NCBI GenBank assembly: GCA_009667805.1
Contig: CM019066.1
Location: forward strand, 330,826,619-330,890,618
Source of the DNA: Leptobrachium leishanense
Lineage: Eukaryota; Chordata; Amphibia; Anura; Megophryidae
DNA length: 64,000 bases
Reading direction: 5' to 3'
Shown here: in pieces, positions 22,550 through 33,639 of the stretch
Numbering within the stretch: the stretch's first letter is position 1
How the letters are laid out: every line of letters starts with the position of its first letter
The notes under the pieces: generated by a model
The model's database searches: none
The model's input: only the letters and a program-made list of their open reading frames with translations
Told to the model about the DNA's origin: nothing
Translations under genes and position numbers: made by a program

Positions 22550-23998
22550 AGATGCCCCGATCCTCCAGCGGTGACCGTCCTCCGGCTGCCGGCGGGCCTC
22601 CAGGCTCAGGCGAGCCCCCGGCTCGGTTTGGGCCTACAGGCCCAGCCGAGCCGGGGACTCGCCTAAGCCTAGAGGCCCGCCGAGCACCCAGCGGCAGCCG
22701 GAGAAGGTCACCGCTGGAGGATCGGGGCCGAAGTTCCCAAAAAATACACCCCAAAATCGGCCCTGAGCTCCAGCGGAGACCTCCTCCGGCTGCCGCTGGC
22801 TGCTCGGCGGCCCTCTAGGCTTAGGCGAGCCCCCGGCTCGGTTTGGGCCTACAGGCCCAGCCGAGCCGGGGACTCGCCTAAGCCTAGAGGCCCGCCGAGC
22901 AGCCAGCAGCAGCCGGAGAAGGTCACCGCTGGAGGATCGGGGCCGAAGTTCCCAAACAAACACACCCCAAAATCGGCCCTGAGCTCCAGCGGAGACCTCC
23001 TCCGGCTGCCGCTGGCTGCTCGGCGGCCCTCTAGGCTTAGGCGAGCCCCCGGCTCGGTTTGGGCCTACAGGCCCAGCCAAGCCGGGGACTCGCCTAAGCC
23101 TAGAGGCCCGCCGAGCAGCCAGCGGCAGCCGGAGAAGGTCACCGCTGGAGGATCGGGGCCGAAGTTCCCAAACAAATACACCCCAAAATCGGCCCTGAGC
23201 TCCAGCGGAGACCTCCTCCGGCTGCCGCTGGCTGCTCGGCGGCCCTCTAGGCTTAGGCGAGCCCCCGGCTCGGTTTGGGCCTACAGGCCCAGCCGAGCCG
23301 GGGACTCGCCTAAGCCTAGAGGCCCGCCGAGCAGCCAGCAGCAGCCGGAGAAGGTCACCGCTGGAGGATCGGGGCCGAAGTTCCCAAACAAACACACACC
23401 AAAATCGGCCCTGAGCTCCAGCGGAGACCTCCTCCGGCTGCCGCTGGCTGCTCGGCGGCCCTCTAGGCTTAGGCGAGCCCCCGGCTCGGTTTGGGCCTAC
23501 AGGCCCAGCTGAGCCGGGGACTCGCCTAAGCCTAGAGGCCCGCCGAGCAGCCAGCGGCAGCCGGAGAAGGTCACCGCTGGAGGATCGGGGCCGAAGTTCC
23601 CAAACAAATACACCCCAAAATCGGCCCTGAGCTCCAGCGGAGACCTCCTCCGGCTGCCGCTGGCTGCTCGGCGGGCCTCTAGGCTTAGGCGAGCCCCCGG
23701 CTCGGTTTGGGCCTACAGGCCCAGCCGAGCCGGGGACTCGCCTAAGCCTAGAGGCCCGCCGAGCAGCCAGCGGCAGCCGGAGAAGGTCACCGCTGGAGGA
23801 TCGGGGCCGAAGTTCCCAAAAAATACACCCCAAAATCGCCCTGAGCTCCAGCGGAGACCTCCTCCAGCTGCCGCTGGCTGCTCGGCGGGCCTCTAGGCTT
23901 AGGCGAGCCCCCGGCTTGGCTTGGGCCTACAGGCCCAGCCGAGCCGGGGACTCGCCTAAGCGTAGAGGCCGGCGAGCAGCCTGCTCGGCCGGAGGAGG
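22550..23998. repeat. 216-bp hairpin satellite, about 6.5 units
   Basis: The landmark AAAATCGGCCCTGAGCTCCA begins at 22753, 22969, 23185, 23401 and 23617, exact 216-bp steps, then 23832. Each monomer is itself an inverted repeat: CTCTAGGCTTAGGCGAGCCC is mirrored by its complement after a short TTTGGGCCTACAGGCC turn. Units differ by a few bases, indicating recent amplification. Since 216 is divisible by 3, a minus-strand frame of 399 codons with 72-residue periodicity stays open; I do not regard it as a gene. Confidence 0.95.
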
Positions 23999-24030
23999 TC
24001 ACCGCTGGAGCTCAGGGCCGATGTTGCCTA

Positions 24031-24249
24031 ACACATACTCACCGACATCGGCCCTTAGCTCCTCCAGCGATGGCGGTCCCGCTTGCAGCATCCTCTCTCC
24101 GTTGCTCGCCAGGATGACGTCACGAAAGCCTTTGACCCCGGGGGTCAAAGGCTTTCGTGACGTCATCCTGGCGAGCAACGGAGAGAGGATGCTGCAAGCG
24201 GGACCGCCATCGCTGGAGGAGCTAAGGGCCGATGTCGGTGAGTATGTGT
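24031..24249. repeat. Perfect 219-bp palindrome
   Basis: Arms 24031-24139 and 24141-24249 are exact complements over 109 bp around a single G at 24140. Each arm contains the full CRE octamer TGACGTCA (24115-24122 and 24158-24165). The outer edges read ACACATACTCAC / GTGAGTATGTGT. Perfect arms imply very recent formation or active homogenisation. Confidence 0.95.
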
Positions 24250-24271
24250 GGAACCGGTGGAGGACTCGAGG

Positions 24272-24735
24272 CCGATGTAGGTGAGTATGTGCTCTACACA
24301 CACACACACACCCTGCTTGCTCGGCCGGTATCCAAGCTTAGGCGAGCCCCCGGCTTGGCTTGGGCCTAGAGGCCCTGCCGAGCCGGGGACTCGCCTGAGC
24401 ATGGAGGCCGGTCGAGTTGCATGCTCGGGCGTCCTCCAGGCTCAGGCGAGTCCCCGGCTCGGCTGGGCCTCTAGGCCCACGCCAAGCCGGGGGCTCGCCT
24501 AAGCTTGGTCGGCATCCAGGCTCAGGCGAGCCCCCGGCTTGGCTTGGGCCTAGAGGCCCAGCCGAGCCAGGGACTCACCTGAGCCTGGAGGACGGCCGAG
24601 CATGCAACTCGACCGGCCTCCATGCTCAGGCGAGTCCCCGGCTCTGCTGGGCCTCTAGGCCCAAGCCGGGGGCTCGCCTAAGCTTGGATACCGGCCGAGT
24701 AAGCAGGGTGGGTGTGGAGAGCACATACTCACCTA
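24272..24735. repeat. Long inverted repeat, arms about 230 bp
   Basis: The left arm starts ATGTAGGTGAGTATGTGCTC, then a CA run, CTCGGCCGGTATCCAAGCTT and AGGCGAGCCCCCGGCTTGG. The right arm mirrors all of these, ending GAGCACATACTCACCTACAT. Nested inside are smaller hairpins related to the 216-bp monomer. Confidence 0.85.
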
Positions 24736-24744
24736 CATTAGCCC

Positions 24745-24925
24745 TGAGCTCCAGCGGTGACTGTCCTCCGGCTGTCGCAGGCTGCTCGGCCGGCCTCCAG
24801 GCTCAGGCGAGCCCCCGGCTTGGCTTGGGCCTACAGGCCCAGCCGAGCCGGGGGCTCGCCTAAGCCTGGAGGCCGGCCGAGCAGCCTACGACAGCCACCG
24901 CTGAGGCTCCGGGCCAATGTAGGGG
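24745..24925. repeat. Inverted repeat related to the 216-bp monomer
   Basis: GGCTGCTCGGCCGGCCTCCA and AGGCTCAGGCGAGCCCCCGG are followed by their complements after TTGGGCCTACAGGCCCA. Confidence 0.8.
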
Positions 24926-24934
24926 GATGTTGCC

Positions 24935-25152
24935 TACACATACTCACCTACATCGGCCCTTAGCTCCTCCAGCGATGGCGGTCCCGCTTCCAGCGTCCTC
25001 TCTCGCTCCGTTGTTCGCCGGAATGACGTCACGAAAGCCTTTGACCCCGGGGGTCAAAGGCTTTCGTGACGTCATCCCGGCGACCAACGGAGCGAGAGAG
25101 GACGCTGGAAGCGGGACGCGGGACCGCCATCGCTGGAGGGCCGATGTAGGTG
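24935..25152. repeat. Near-perfect palindrome, second copy
   Basis: Same sequence family as 24031-24249, centred near 25050, with two CRE octamers (25024-25031, 25067-25074). The right arm carries small indels and substitutions, so it is older or less homogenised than the first copy. Confidence 0.92.
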
Positions 25153-25154
25153 AG

Positions 25155-27657
25155 TATATCCACGAGCGGGGGGGCCATATCCACGAGCGGGGGGGCCATA
25201 TCCACGTGTGGGGGGGGCCATATCCACGAGCGGGGGGCCATATGCACGAGCGGGGGGGCGATATCCACGTGCTGGGGCAGTATCCACGTGCTGGGGCAGT
25301 ATCCACGAGCTGGGGCAGTATCCACGAGCTGGGGCAGTATCCACGTGCTGGGGCAGTATCAATCCACGTGCTGGGGCAATATCCATGTGCTGGGCAGTAT
25401 CCACGTGCTGGGGCAGTATCCACGTGCTGGGGCAGTATCAATCCACGTGCTGGGGCAATATCCATGTGCTGGGCAGTATCCACGTGCTGGGGCAGTATCG
25501 ACGAGCTGGGGCAATATCCACGTGCTGGGGCAGTATCCACGTGCTGGGGCAGTATCCACGTGCTGGGGCAATATCCACGTGCTGGGGCAATATCCACGTG
25601 CTGGGTCAATATCCACGTGCTGGGGCAATATCCACGTGCTGGGGCAATATCCACGTGCTTGGGCAGTATCCACGAGCTGGGGCAGTATCCACGTGCTGGG
25701 GCAGTATCCACGTGCTGGGGCAGTATCCATCCACGTGCTGGGGCAGTATCCACGTGCTGGGGCAGTATCCACGTGCTGGGGCAGTATCAATCCACGTGCT
25801 GGGGCAATATCCATGTGCTGGGCAGTATCCACGTGCTGGGGCAGTATCCACGAGCTGGGGCAATATCCACGTGCTGGGGCAGTATCCACGTGCTGGGGCA
25901 GTATCCACGTGCTGGGGCAATATCCACGTGCTGGGGCAATATCCAGGTGCTGGGTCAATATCCACGTGCTGGGGCAGTATCCACGTGCTGGGGCAATATC
26001 CACGTGCTGGGGCAGTATCCACGACCTGGGGCAATATCCACGTGCTGGGGCAGTATCCATCCACGTGCTGGGGCAATATCCACGTGCTAGGGCAGTATCC
26101 ACGAGCTGGGGCAGTATCCACGAGCTGGGGCAATATCCACGTGCTGGGGCAATATCCACGTGCTAGGGCAGTATCCACGAGCTGGGGCAGTATCCACGTG
26201 CTGGGGCAATATCCACGTGCTGGGGCAATATCCACGTGCTGGGGCAGTATCCACGTGCTGGGGCAGTATCCACGAGCTGGGGCAGTATCCACGTGCTGGG
26301 GCAATATCCACGTGCTTGGGCAGTATCCACGTGCTTGGGCAGTGTCCACGAGCTTGGGCAGTATCCACGAGCTGGGGCAGTATCCACGTGCTGGGCAGTA
26401 TCACGTGCTGGGGCAGTATCCATCCACGTGCTGGGGCAGTATCCACGTGCTGGGGCAGTATCCACGTGCTGGGGCAGTATCAATCCACGTGCTGGGGCAA
26501 TATCCATGTGCTGGGCAGTATCCACGTGCTGGGGCAGTATCCACGAGCTGGGGCAATATCCACGTGCTGGGGCAGTATCCATCCATGTGCTGGGGCAATA
26601 TCCACGTGCTAGGGCAGTATCCACGAGCTGGGGCAGTATCCACGAGCTGGGGCAATATCCACGTGCTGGGGCAATATCCACGTGCTAGGGCAGTATCCAC
26701 GAGCTGGGGCAGTATCCACGTGCTGGGGCAATATCCACGTGCTGGGGCAATATCCAAGTGCTGGGGCAGTATCCACGTGCTGGGGCAGTATCCACGAGCT
26801 GGGGCAGTATCCACGTGCTGGGGCAATATCCACATGCTTGGGCAGTATCCACGTGCTTGGGCAGTGTCCACGAGCTTGGGCAGTATCCACGAGCTGGGGC
26901 AGTATCCACGTGCTGGGGCAGTATCCACGTGCTGGGGCAGTATCCATCCACGTGCTGGGGCAGTATCCACGTGCTGGGGCAGTATCCACGTGCTGGGGCA
27001 GTATCAATCCACGTGCTGGGGCAATATCCATGTGCTGGGCAGTATCCACGTGCTGGGCAGTATCCACGAGCTGGGGCAATATCCACGTGCTGGGGCAGTA
27101 TCCACGTGCTGGGCAGTATCCACGTGCTGGGGCAATATCCACGTGCTGGGGCAATATCCACGTGCTGGGTCAATATCCACGTGCTGGGGCAGTATCCACG
27201 TGCTGGGGCAATATCCAGGAGCTGGGGCAGTATCCACGAGCTGGGGCAATATCCACGTGCTGGGGCAGTATCCATCCACGTGCTGGGGCAATATCCACGT
27301 GCTAGGGCAGTATCCACGAGCTGGGGCAGTATCCACGAGCTGGGGCAATATCCACGTGCTAGGGCAGTATCCACGAGCTGGGGCAGTATCCACGTGCTGG
27401 GGCAATATCCACGTGCTGGGGCAGTATCCACGTGCGGGGCAGTATCCACGTGCTGGGGCAGTATCCACGTTCTGGGGCAGTATCCACGTGCTGGGGCAGT
27501 ATCCACGTGCTGGGGCAATATCCACGAGCTGGAGCAATATCCACGTGCTGGGGCAATATCCACGTGCTGGGGCAGTATCCACGTGCTGGGGCAATATCCA
27601 CGAGCTGGGGCAGTATCCACGAGCTGGGGCAGTATACACGAGCAGGGGCAGTATATC
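25155..27657. repeat. 19-bp minisatellite with E-box units, about 125 copies
   Basis: The dominant unit is CCACGTGCTGGGGCAGTAT; variants exchange CGTG for CGAG and GCAGTAT for GCAATAT. The first 100 bp (25155-25262) are a G-rich 20-21 bp version. Compound blocks such as CAGTATCAATCCACGTGCTG recur near 25360, 25437, 25787, 26480 and 27001, showing higher-order duplication. Most units contain CACGTG. The 19-bp unit has no stop in any frame on either strand, so many overlapping long frames, up to 828 codons, appear; these are not genes. Confidence 0.97.
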
Positions 27658-27845
27658 CACAATAGACTGCCCTCTGGGCAGGCTTTACAACTAGTGTCAT
27701 AAAAAAGTAGCTGTCCTCGAAGAAGGTTTCAAATTGTGGTCCGGACTATATGAATGTGATATAAGTTTTTGTTTAAATGAGATGGAAATAATGATCAAAA
27801 CTGAGATAATTATTTTTCAGGAAAAATATGTACATTCTCAGTTAA

Positions 27846-28250
27846 CCCCTTCACCACCAAATGATTTTCCAGAAATCCTTTGGAAGAAACCAGTGGAATT
27901 TTGAAAATAAAATCACGTTTTATTATTTAGGAAGTGGAAATAGTCCCAATATATAATGAATGCATGATTTACTGTATTAGTTACAGTTGGCAGGCAGGAG
28001 TCGCCATCTGCTGGTCAATAAGAACTATTGCAGCTGAGGCTCGATGGATGCGTCAAGTGAATAGCTATGTGTTACAGACAGCTATTCACTTGTAAAAGCA
28101 GTTGGGCACCTTCTGGAGCCCAAATGCCAATGACATTCATTTGCAGTGATAGAACATTGCCGCTGCTCATCTTAACGCGATCTCAGGCTGCTGTGTCTGC
28201 TATTACTGATCCAGTAAACACAACCACAGTAGTGAAGAGGTTTTTCTCTC
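27846..28250. mobile_element. TTAA-target element, family with CAGCAGATGGCGA core
   Basis: CCCCTTCACCACCAAATG follows TTAA at 27842-27845. Shared internal landmark GTCGCCATCTGCTGGTCAAT matches, in reverse complement, 29840 and 37725. A hairpin AATAGCTATGTGTTACAGAC AGCTATT lies near 28060-28090. The right end is not resolved. Confidence 0.55.
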
Positions 28251-28829
28251 GATGAGGATTGACAGTTGAACAGAAACGTTTGTCATGACAAAAATACAGA
28301 AGGCAGCAAAGCATCGTGTAGACTTTACCTACGTGATTAGCCGAACAAAGCCGTATTGATCACATACTAAAATAAGGCTCTTGTAGTGTTCAAATGACTC
28401 TGAATGTATTTTATCTACTTCCAAACTGCTACATGAATGTCTTTAACCCTTTAATCCCTTCACTACCAAGTGGTCTTCCATATATCTACGGGCAGGAACT
28501 GGTGGTTTTAATGAAAACCCAATTACACTCTCAATGCGCTCCTAATGTTTAGAGGCAACAGAGCATATTTATGCTCTAGGTACTCCAACGCCTGCTTCTT
28601 CACATCCAATATAAAAGAAGTGTCATCATGAACATAAAAATGAAGTAAAGACAAAAAATGTACTACCTATCAGTTGTATGGCAATACAATTGTAATTTAT
28701 AAGTTGTCATTTAGTAAAAGCAAAGTATTTTATAAACATTAAATGATTTCTATTTATTGTAGTTTAGAGACGTCCTATATAGGTTTGCAGTTGTGCTATA
28801 CACTCCTAAAGCACAAATATAAAGGACCT
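28251..28829. other. Mostly unassigned, with a TTAA-element end at about 28445
   Basis: AATCCCTTCACTACCAAGTG near 28451 resembles another TTAA-element terminus. The remainder is unrecognised. Confidence 0.4.
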
Positions 28830-28833
28830 TTAA

Positions 28834-29124
28834 CCACTCCCCACCACAGAACGTTCTATGCCGTCCTTGCCGGTGGGTGGGCCTTGAAGATGCATGGTGT
28901 ACAGGTACGCCCCGCTGTCTTCAATGGGCCGCCTCGGGCCCCTCCCTGCAGCCGGCATGCGCCTAAACTCAGGCTGTTCCCCTGCAGCCAATGAAGTGTG
29001 CCGCACGTCGGCTGCGTGGGCGGTCCAAATTAATGTCCCACGGCAGAAGCTGGCAGTGAGGCATACCTGTATGCCTCACCTTCGTTAACCCCCGCCCGAC
29101 GGGCGACGTCCGCCGTGAAGGGGG
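28834..29124. mobile_element. Short TTAA-target MITE
   Basis: Lies between TTAA at 28830-28833 and TTAA at 29125-29128. Ends CCACTCCCCACC and the complement of CCCCCTTCACGGCGG are imperfect inverted termini. The body is GC-rich with small hairpins (GAGGCATACCTGTATGCCTC). No coding capacity. Confidence 0.75.
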
Positions 29125-29128
29125 TTAA

Positions 29129-29735
29129 AGTATGGACATCACAGAAAATAATGATGCCCCCTTCTCCCCCAATCTGCTGCCCTATGCCCAATCCTAACAG
29201 GCTTGTGAAAGAATACACCCCTGTATGGGCCATTACTATTTTCAGGTTGCATGCTGTAAATTATACTGCACTCTTTATAGGATTTTTTGACATTCACCCT
29301 TTTATGATATTCAAAACCAATTCAATCCCTTCAGATATTTAAAGTACTATTATTGATTTAAGTTTATTGTTGTGTATGATGTTCCATTTTATCACCTTAC
29401 ATCTCATTCTGTTAGCATTACAATTGAAATTATTTTTTTCTACTTTTTATGATAAATTTTTAGTTTCCCTGTTCATACTATATATTTTGGTTTAAATACA
29501 CAGAGTTGATTTTTTTTTGGTCTTTGGATTTTAGTCAAGTGAATCCTTAGGCTCACAAGATTTCACCGGTTCCCTACGAAGATCGAATATACTCCATTTT
29601 CAAACCACTTTCTGGCGCTCCGACATCACGTATACTCAATTTGGTGTAATGCTGGCACAAATCAATGGAATTTTGTCTATTGCAATTTATATTTATTTGG
29701 AAAAGCACTCCAGAATGTGATCTAAAGGGCTTAGG
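29129..29735. other. Single-copy AT-rich DNA
   Basis: No recognised gene or element. Confidence 0.5.
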
Positions 29736-29739
29736 GACA

Positions 29740-29965
29740 GCTGAAGTGATGCGATAGTTCTAAAAGCTGGGACGCTGTGTTTAAAACACGGATTCCCAGC
29801 TGATTCAGAAAAGAACCCTAGCCATAGTAGCGCTTTTTATCCAGCAGATGGCGATATCTTTGATATTTGTTTTTTTTACAGTATAATTTTAATGAAAACT
29901 GATTTTCTAAAAAAAACACTCGTTCCTGAGTGTAGTTTTAAGAAAATCACTTTGTTGTGAAGTGG
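29740..29965. mobile_element. TTAA-target element fragment
   Basis: Ends TTGTTGTGAAGTGG before TTAA at 29966-29969. Contains CAGCAGATGGCGATATC and the segment AGCTGGGA...TTCCCAGCTG shared with 37660-37700. The left end is not clear. Confidence 0.6.
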
Positions 29966-30070
29966 TTAAAGAACTTTGGAAACAAATCCATTGCCATGTC
30001 TGTTTAACTTTACTTTCAAGTAGTTATCGCTGTGCCATCAAGAGGCGTTACGACATATATTTTAAAATAT

Positions 30071-30272
30071 AGTACCGGCTGGGTGGAGTAGTACCGGCTA
30101 GATGGAGGAGAGATATCATCACTGCTCTATCACTGTGGAGACACGGGTTCGAATCCCGGCAAGAGCACCTCTCTAGTAAGTGTCCTTGGGCAAGACACCT
30201 AAGGACATACTTGAAAACGATAGATATCTCAATGTATCCTTCCTGGTAAAATACTTTCTCAAAAAAAAATAA
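30071..30272 (+). mobile_element. tRNA-derived SINE with duplicated head
   Basis: AGTACCGGCTGGGTGGAGTA is followed at once by a second AGTACCGGCTAGATGGAGGA, a local duplication of the head. The B-box GGTTCGAATCCCGGC is intact, then AAGTGTCCTTGGGCAAGACA; the segment between GACACCTAA and GGACATACTTG is deleted relative to other copies. Confidence 0.88.
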
Positions 30273-31732
30273 TTTATTAAAAACATTCACTTCTTCAATA
30301 AATTTACCAAAAAAATATATATATTTTCTACAGACCTTTTCCCAGTTATCCCCTTTTCCACTAACAGTATTCTCTTATTGTAGTCACCCTCTCTCTAGAG
30401 AAAATGTTTTATGATGAATGGAACAACCTTTTGCATATTACCTCAATTTACTACAATGTAAAAAAAGAAACCCTGCTGTTTAGTGTATCTTACCACTATT
30501 TCCATTTGTTTATGAACATTCTTCAGATCAGATGGCTTTTCGCTTGATGGGCAGCTGGATTCCATTACATATACAACAGCAATATTCCTTCACGTTCTTT
30601 TCATGTCCGGTAGCATGATGGCAGGAGCTTAATTTGCCAAACACTTACAAACTCAAACAATGTAATTGATGGGAAGAGAAGACACATGTTTCTGGTTTCC
30701 ATTTCTTCTAGCTATCACTAGATCACGGGAAGGAGATTAAAGCGAGAGCCCCAAATGCCTACAGGCAAATTAAACATGGAGCGGGAATCAGATCATGTTG
30801 AATCAATAGATATCCGGTTGCGGTCAAATGCAAACTTTTGGTTACAAATTCAACTGAGGAACAATATTGTTTTGTTTCAAAACAGTATTATTAGAGCATA
30901 TTATTATATACATACATGTAGTATTTTTTTTATAGGATTGTTAGAGTTTTCTGGAAATTATTAATAATTGTGTAACCGTACCCACTGGCATTTTGTTGTA
31001 TAAAAAAGCAAGGAAAAAAAGATAACATCTGTAAGGAAACCATCAAACCAAGACAACACTGGGACTGTATCAGGAAAAAAAGCTTTGCCTTACACGACCC
31101 ACAGTTCGCTTAAGAGATTAATGTATTTGGATTTAAATGCCTTGTCTTAAATTCTCCAGTGCTGAAAATTACTCACACATGTTAAACATGCTATTGATTG
31201 TAACTGTATCGATGGGCTAACATTAAGCAGCGCAAACCGAGCGAACATCAAGTACATCTTGTCTCATTTATCTTACTTCGTACCCGTCGCTCCTCCGCAA
31301 GATTCTTTTGAAAATTTCCCATGCTGAGTCAAACACAGACACTTACTCCCATCTCACCTTAATCAAAACTCTTCCCAACAGAATATGTCGGAGATTAACT
31401 CACATTGATGAATAGTGCCCGTGATAATAGTTTATACACATTCATCAGAGATGATTCAAAATACTCCTGTGCGAGCTGGTAGTATCTATATTTGGACTAT
31501 CGGGAATAATTTATAGTAGAGATAAAAAATAATAATATCAAGTTCTACCTCATACTTGGGTCAGTGTTGAAGGAAAAAAAAATATATATTCTATTTTCAT
31601 TTATCAAAAATTCACCATTTTCGGGTTTACATGTATAATAAGCGGTTCAATGCAATATCGTCATTTATATTCATCATCCATTTAATGGAAACTCTGGCCA
31701 CCATGACCACTTAAACTTAATTAAAAGTCATT
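30273..31732. other. Single-copy AT-rich DNA
   Basis: No recognised gene, RNA or element. Confidence 0.5.
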
Positions 31733-32067
31733 GGGCTGTAGTACAATGTTTGAGCTAAAATGGGGGTGGTAAGTAGGGATGAGCTGTTCGGTTCGGACGG
31801 TTCGGAGTTCGAACCGAACTTAGCCTGTTCGGTCTGCTCGCGAACTCCGAACATTTCCGGGTGTTCGGCGCATGTTCGACCACAATGCATCACAATGGAC
31901 TACAATGCACTTTCCCACTGGCCTGAAGCTCGTAATTGGCTACAGCCTTGCACCTGACCACAGGTCTGGTGCAAGACAGGTTCAACAGTATGCCAATCAC
32001 GGCTCAGAGTCCTGATTGGGCAAATTTTGCCCAATCATGGGCTCACAGAGCTAAGTCCTGCAGCACA

Positions 32068-32077
32068 CTATATAAGG
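32068..32077 (+). promoter_or_regulatory. TATA box of the hAT element
   Basis: CTATATAAGG about 295 bp inside the left end, preceded by several CCAAT motifs in both orientations (31935-32040). The same arrangement is conserved in reverse in the hAT at 1-553, supporting function in the ancestral element. Confidence 0.6.
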
Positions 32078-32159
32078 TTTCCACGCACCGCTTCAGCATT
32101 TGAGAGGAGATTTCATAGGAGATTGTTGTTGTGTGTTCTTACTGCCGGTCTGCCATGCT

Positions 32160-32790
32160 ACTGGGGGGGTCTGGGGGGGTCTCATTTCTACAAAACATTT
32201 GGGAATTGAGGTGATCTGTGTCTTGTCACTGGTGCCAGCAAGTATTTTGGGGGTCTCACAAATTTCTACAAAACATTTGGGAATTGAGGTGATCTTCTGT
32301 GTCTTGTCACTGCCAGCAAGTATTTTGGGGGGTCTCACAAATTTCCACAAAACATTTGGGAATTGAGGTGATCTGTGTCTTGTCACTGCCAGCAAGTATT
32401 TTGGGGGTCTCACAAATTTCTACAAAACATTTGGGAATTGAGGTGATCTGTGTCTTGTCACTGCCAGCAAGTATTTTGGGGGTCACAAATTTCTACAAAA
32501 CATTTGGGAATTGAGGTGATCTGTGTCTTGTCACTGTCAGCACCACGCAGTATTTTGGGGGGGTCACTAATTTTTACAAAATATCTGGGAATTGAGGTGA
32601 TCTGTCTCTTGTCACTGCCAGCAAGTATTTTGGGGTCACTAATTTCTACAAAACATTTGGGAATTGAGGTGATCTGTGTCTTGTCACTGTCAGCAAGTAT
32701 TTTGGGGGTCACAAATTTCTACAAAACATTTGGGAATTGAGGTGATCTTCTGTGTCTTGTCACTGCCAGCAAGTATTTTTGGGGGTCTAA
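32160..32790. repeat. 72-80 bp tandem repeat inside hAT, about 8 copies
   Basis: Each unit has TTTGGGAATTGAGGTGATCT, GTGTCTTGTCACTGCCAGCA, AGTATTTTGGGGGTC and ACAAATTTCTACAAAACA. Units vary by small insertions (ACCACGCAG near 32543). The array sits where the N-terminal half of a transposase would be expected. Confidence 0.93.
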
Positions 32791-32839
32791 TATTTAAGTA
32801 GTGGGGGCATTGAAGTTGGGGATTCCTCAAGGGAGGGTT

Positions 32840-33624
32840 TCGTGTGCCCAGAAACACAAGGGCTAGTGCGTGGCTGGGAGGAGGAAGTGCACGATATGGT
32901 CATCCTCATTGACCAGGAAGACTCGGAAGCTAATGCCACCTCCAACCTACGCTGCATGGGCTCCCTTATAATGCAAAGCCTGCTAAAGGACCCCAGGATT
33001 CGTGCTATCAAGGAGAGGGATCATTACTGGTTGGCAACCCTTCTCGATCCACGATACAAGGTTAAAGTTGTAGAGCTCATCCTGCCCGCACAGAGGGAGC
33101 ACAGGATGAAAAAACTTGAGGACGCTCTAATGCAACACTTGTGTAACACCTTTCCAGGCACTGGTAGGTTACCAAGTGATGACACACGTGCTTCTGAGGC
33201 TGCGGATGATCAGAGGAATAGTGGTGAAGGCCAGGGCCGCTTGACTGATGCATTTTTAAATTTTTTTAGTCCACGACGCCCAGGGACGTCAAATGTAGGC
33301 ACCCATTGCCAGCGTCTTCACCATATGGTGCAGGACTACCTAGGGGCAAGGGCAGACCTGGATACCTTTCCAGCAGATGATCCACTGGCTTACTGGGTGT
33401 TGAGATTGGATCACTGGCCAGAACTTAGCCAATATGCTATGCAGCTACTAGGTTGCCCTTCATCCAGTGTGCTTTCTGAAAGGACGTTCAGTGCCGTTGG
33501 AGGTTTCGTCACAGACAAAAGAGTGCGTCTGTCCACCGACTCTGTAGACCGGCTGACATTTATAATAATGAATCAGTCCTGGATCAGCAGTTATCAATCC
33601 CCTGATGCTGACGTAACGGAATAG
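32840..33624 (+). pseudogene. hAT transposase, C-terminal part
   Basis: About 260 open codons with stop at 33622-33624. LLDPRYK near residue 68 is a typical hAT catalytic-core motif. The C-terminal hAT dimerisation domain is clear: DPLAYWVLRLDHWPELSQYA, LGCPSSSVLSERTFSAVGG and VTDKRVRLSTDSVDRLTFI. The start is not genuine, since no ATG precedes and the upstream sequence is a tandem array; the BED zinc finger and first catalytic residues are missing. A full hAT transposase is usually 600 or more residues, so this is less than half. The open frame over a conserved domain suggests the family was active recently. Confidence 0.92.
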
Positions 33625-33639
33625 ATCGGGATGTCTTCT

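Larger units (their letters stand above)
22370..27694 (+). mobile_element. Non-autonomous Helitron-like element
   Basis: The left end is TCTATACTATAAAAGG, preceded by A. The right end is CTAG (27691-27694) followed by T, and a short hairpin CTGCCC-TCT-GGGCAG ends 11 bases upstream of CTAG. TC start, CTRR end, a hairpin just upstream of the 3' end and insertion between A and T with no duplication are the defining Helitron features. The 5.3-kb body encodes no Rep/helicase. It consists of a GC-rich hairpin satellite, a perfect palindrome, long inverted repeats and a 19-bp minisatellite, each listed separately. GC content changes sharply at both ends. Confidence 0.78.

Noticed and set aside
22634..23833. 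A 399-codon minus-strand frame with 72-residue repeats
   Set aside because: It follows from a 216-bp GC-rich satellite whose unit length is divisible by 3. No codon-level conservation or known domain is visible.
25208..27694. An 828-codon open frame and several overlapping long frames on both strands
   Set aside because: The 19-bp unit has no stop in any frame, so all frames stay open by arithmetic. The products are simple 19-residue periodicities.
32842..32844. Genuine start codon for the hAT transposase
   Set aside because: The codon is GTG and the sequence upstream is a tandem array; the visible frame is a C-terminal remnant.
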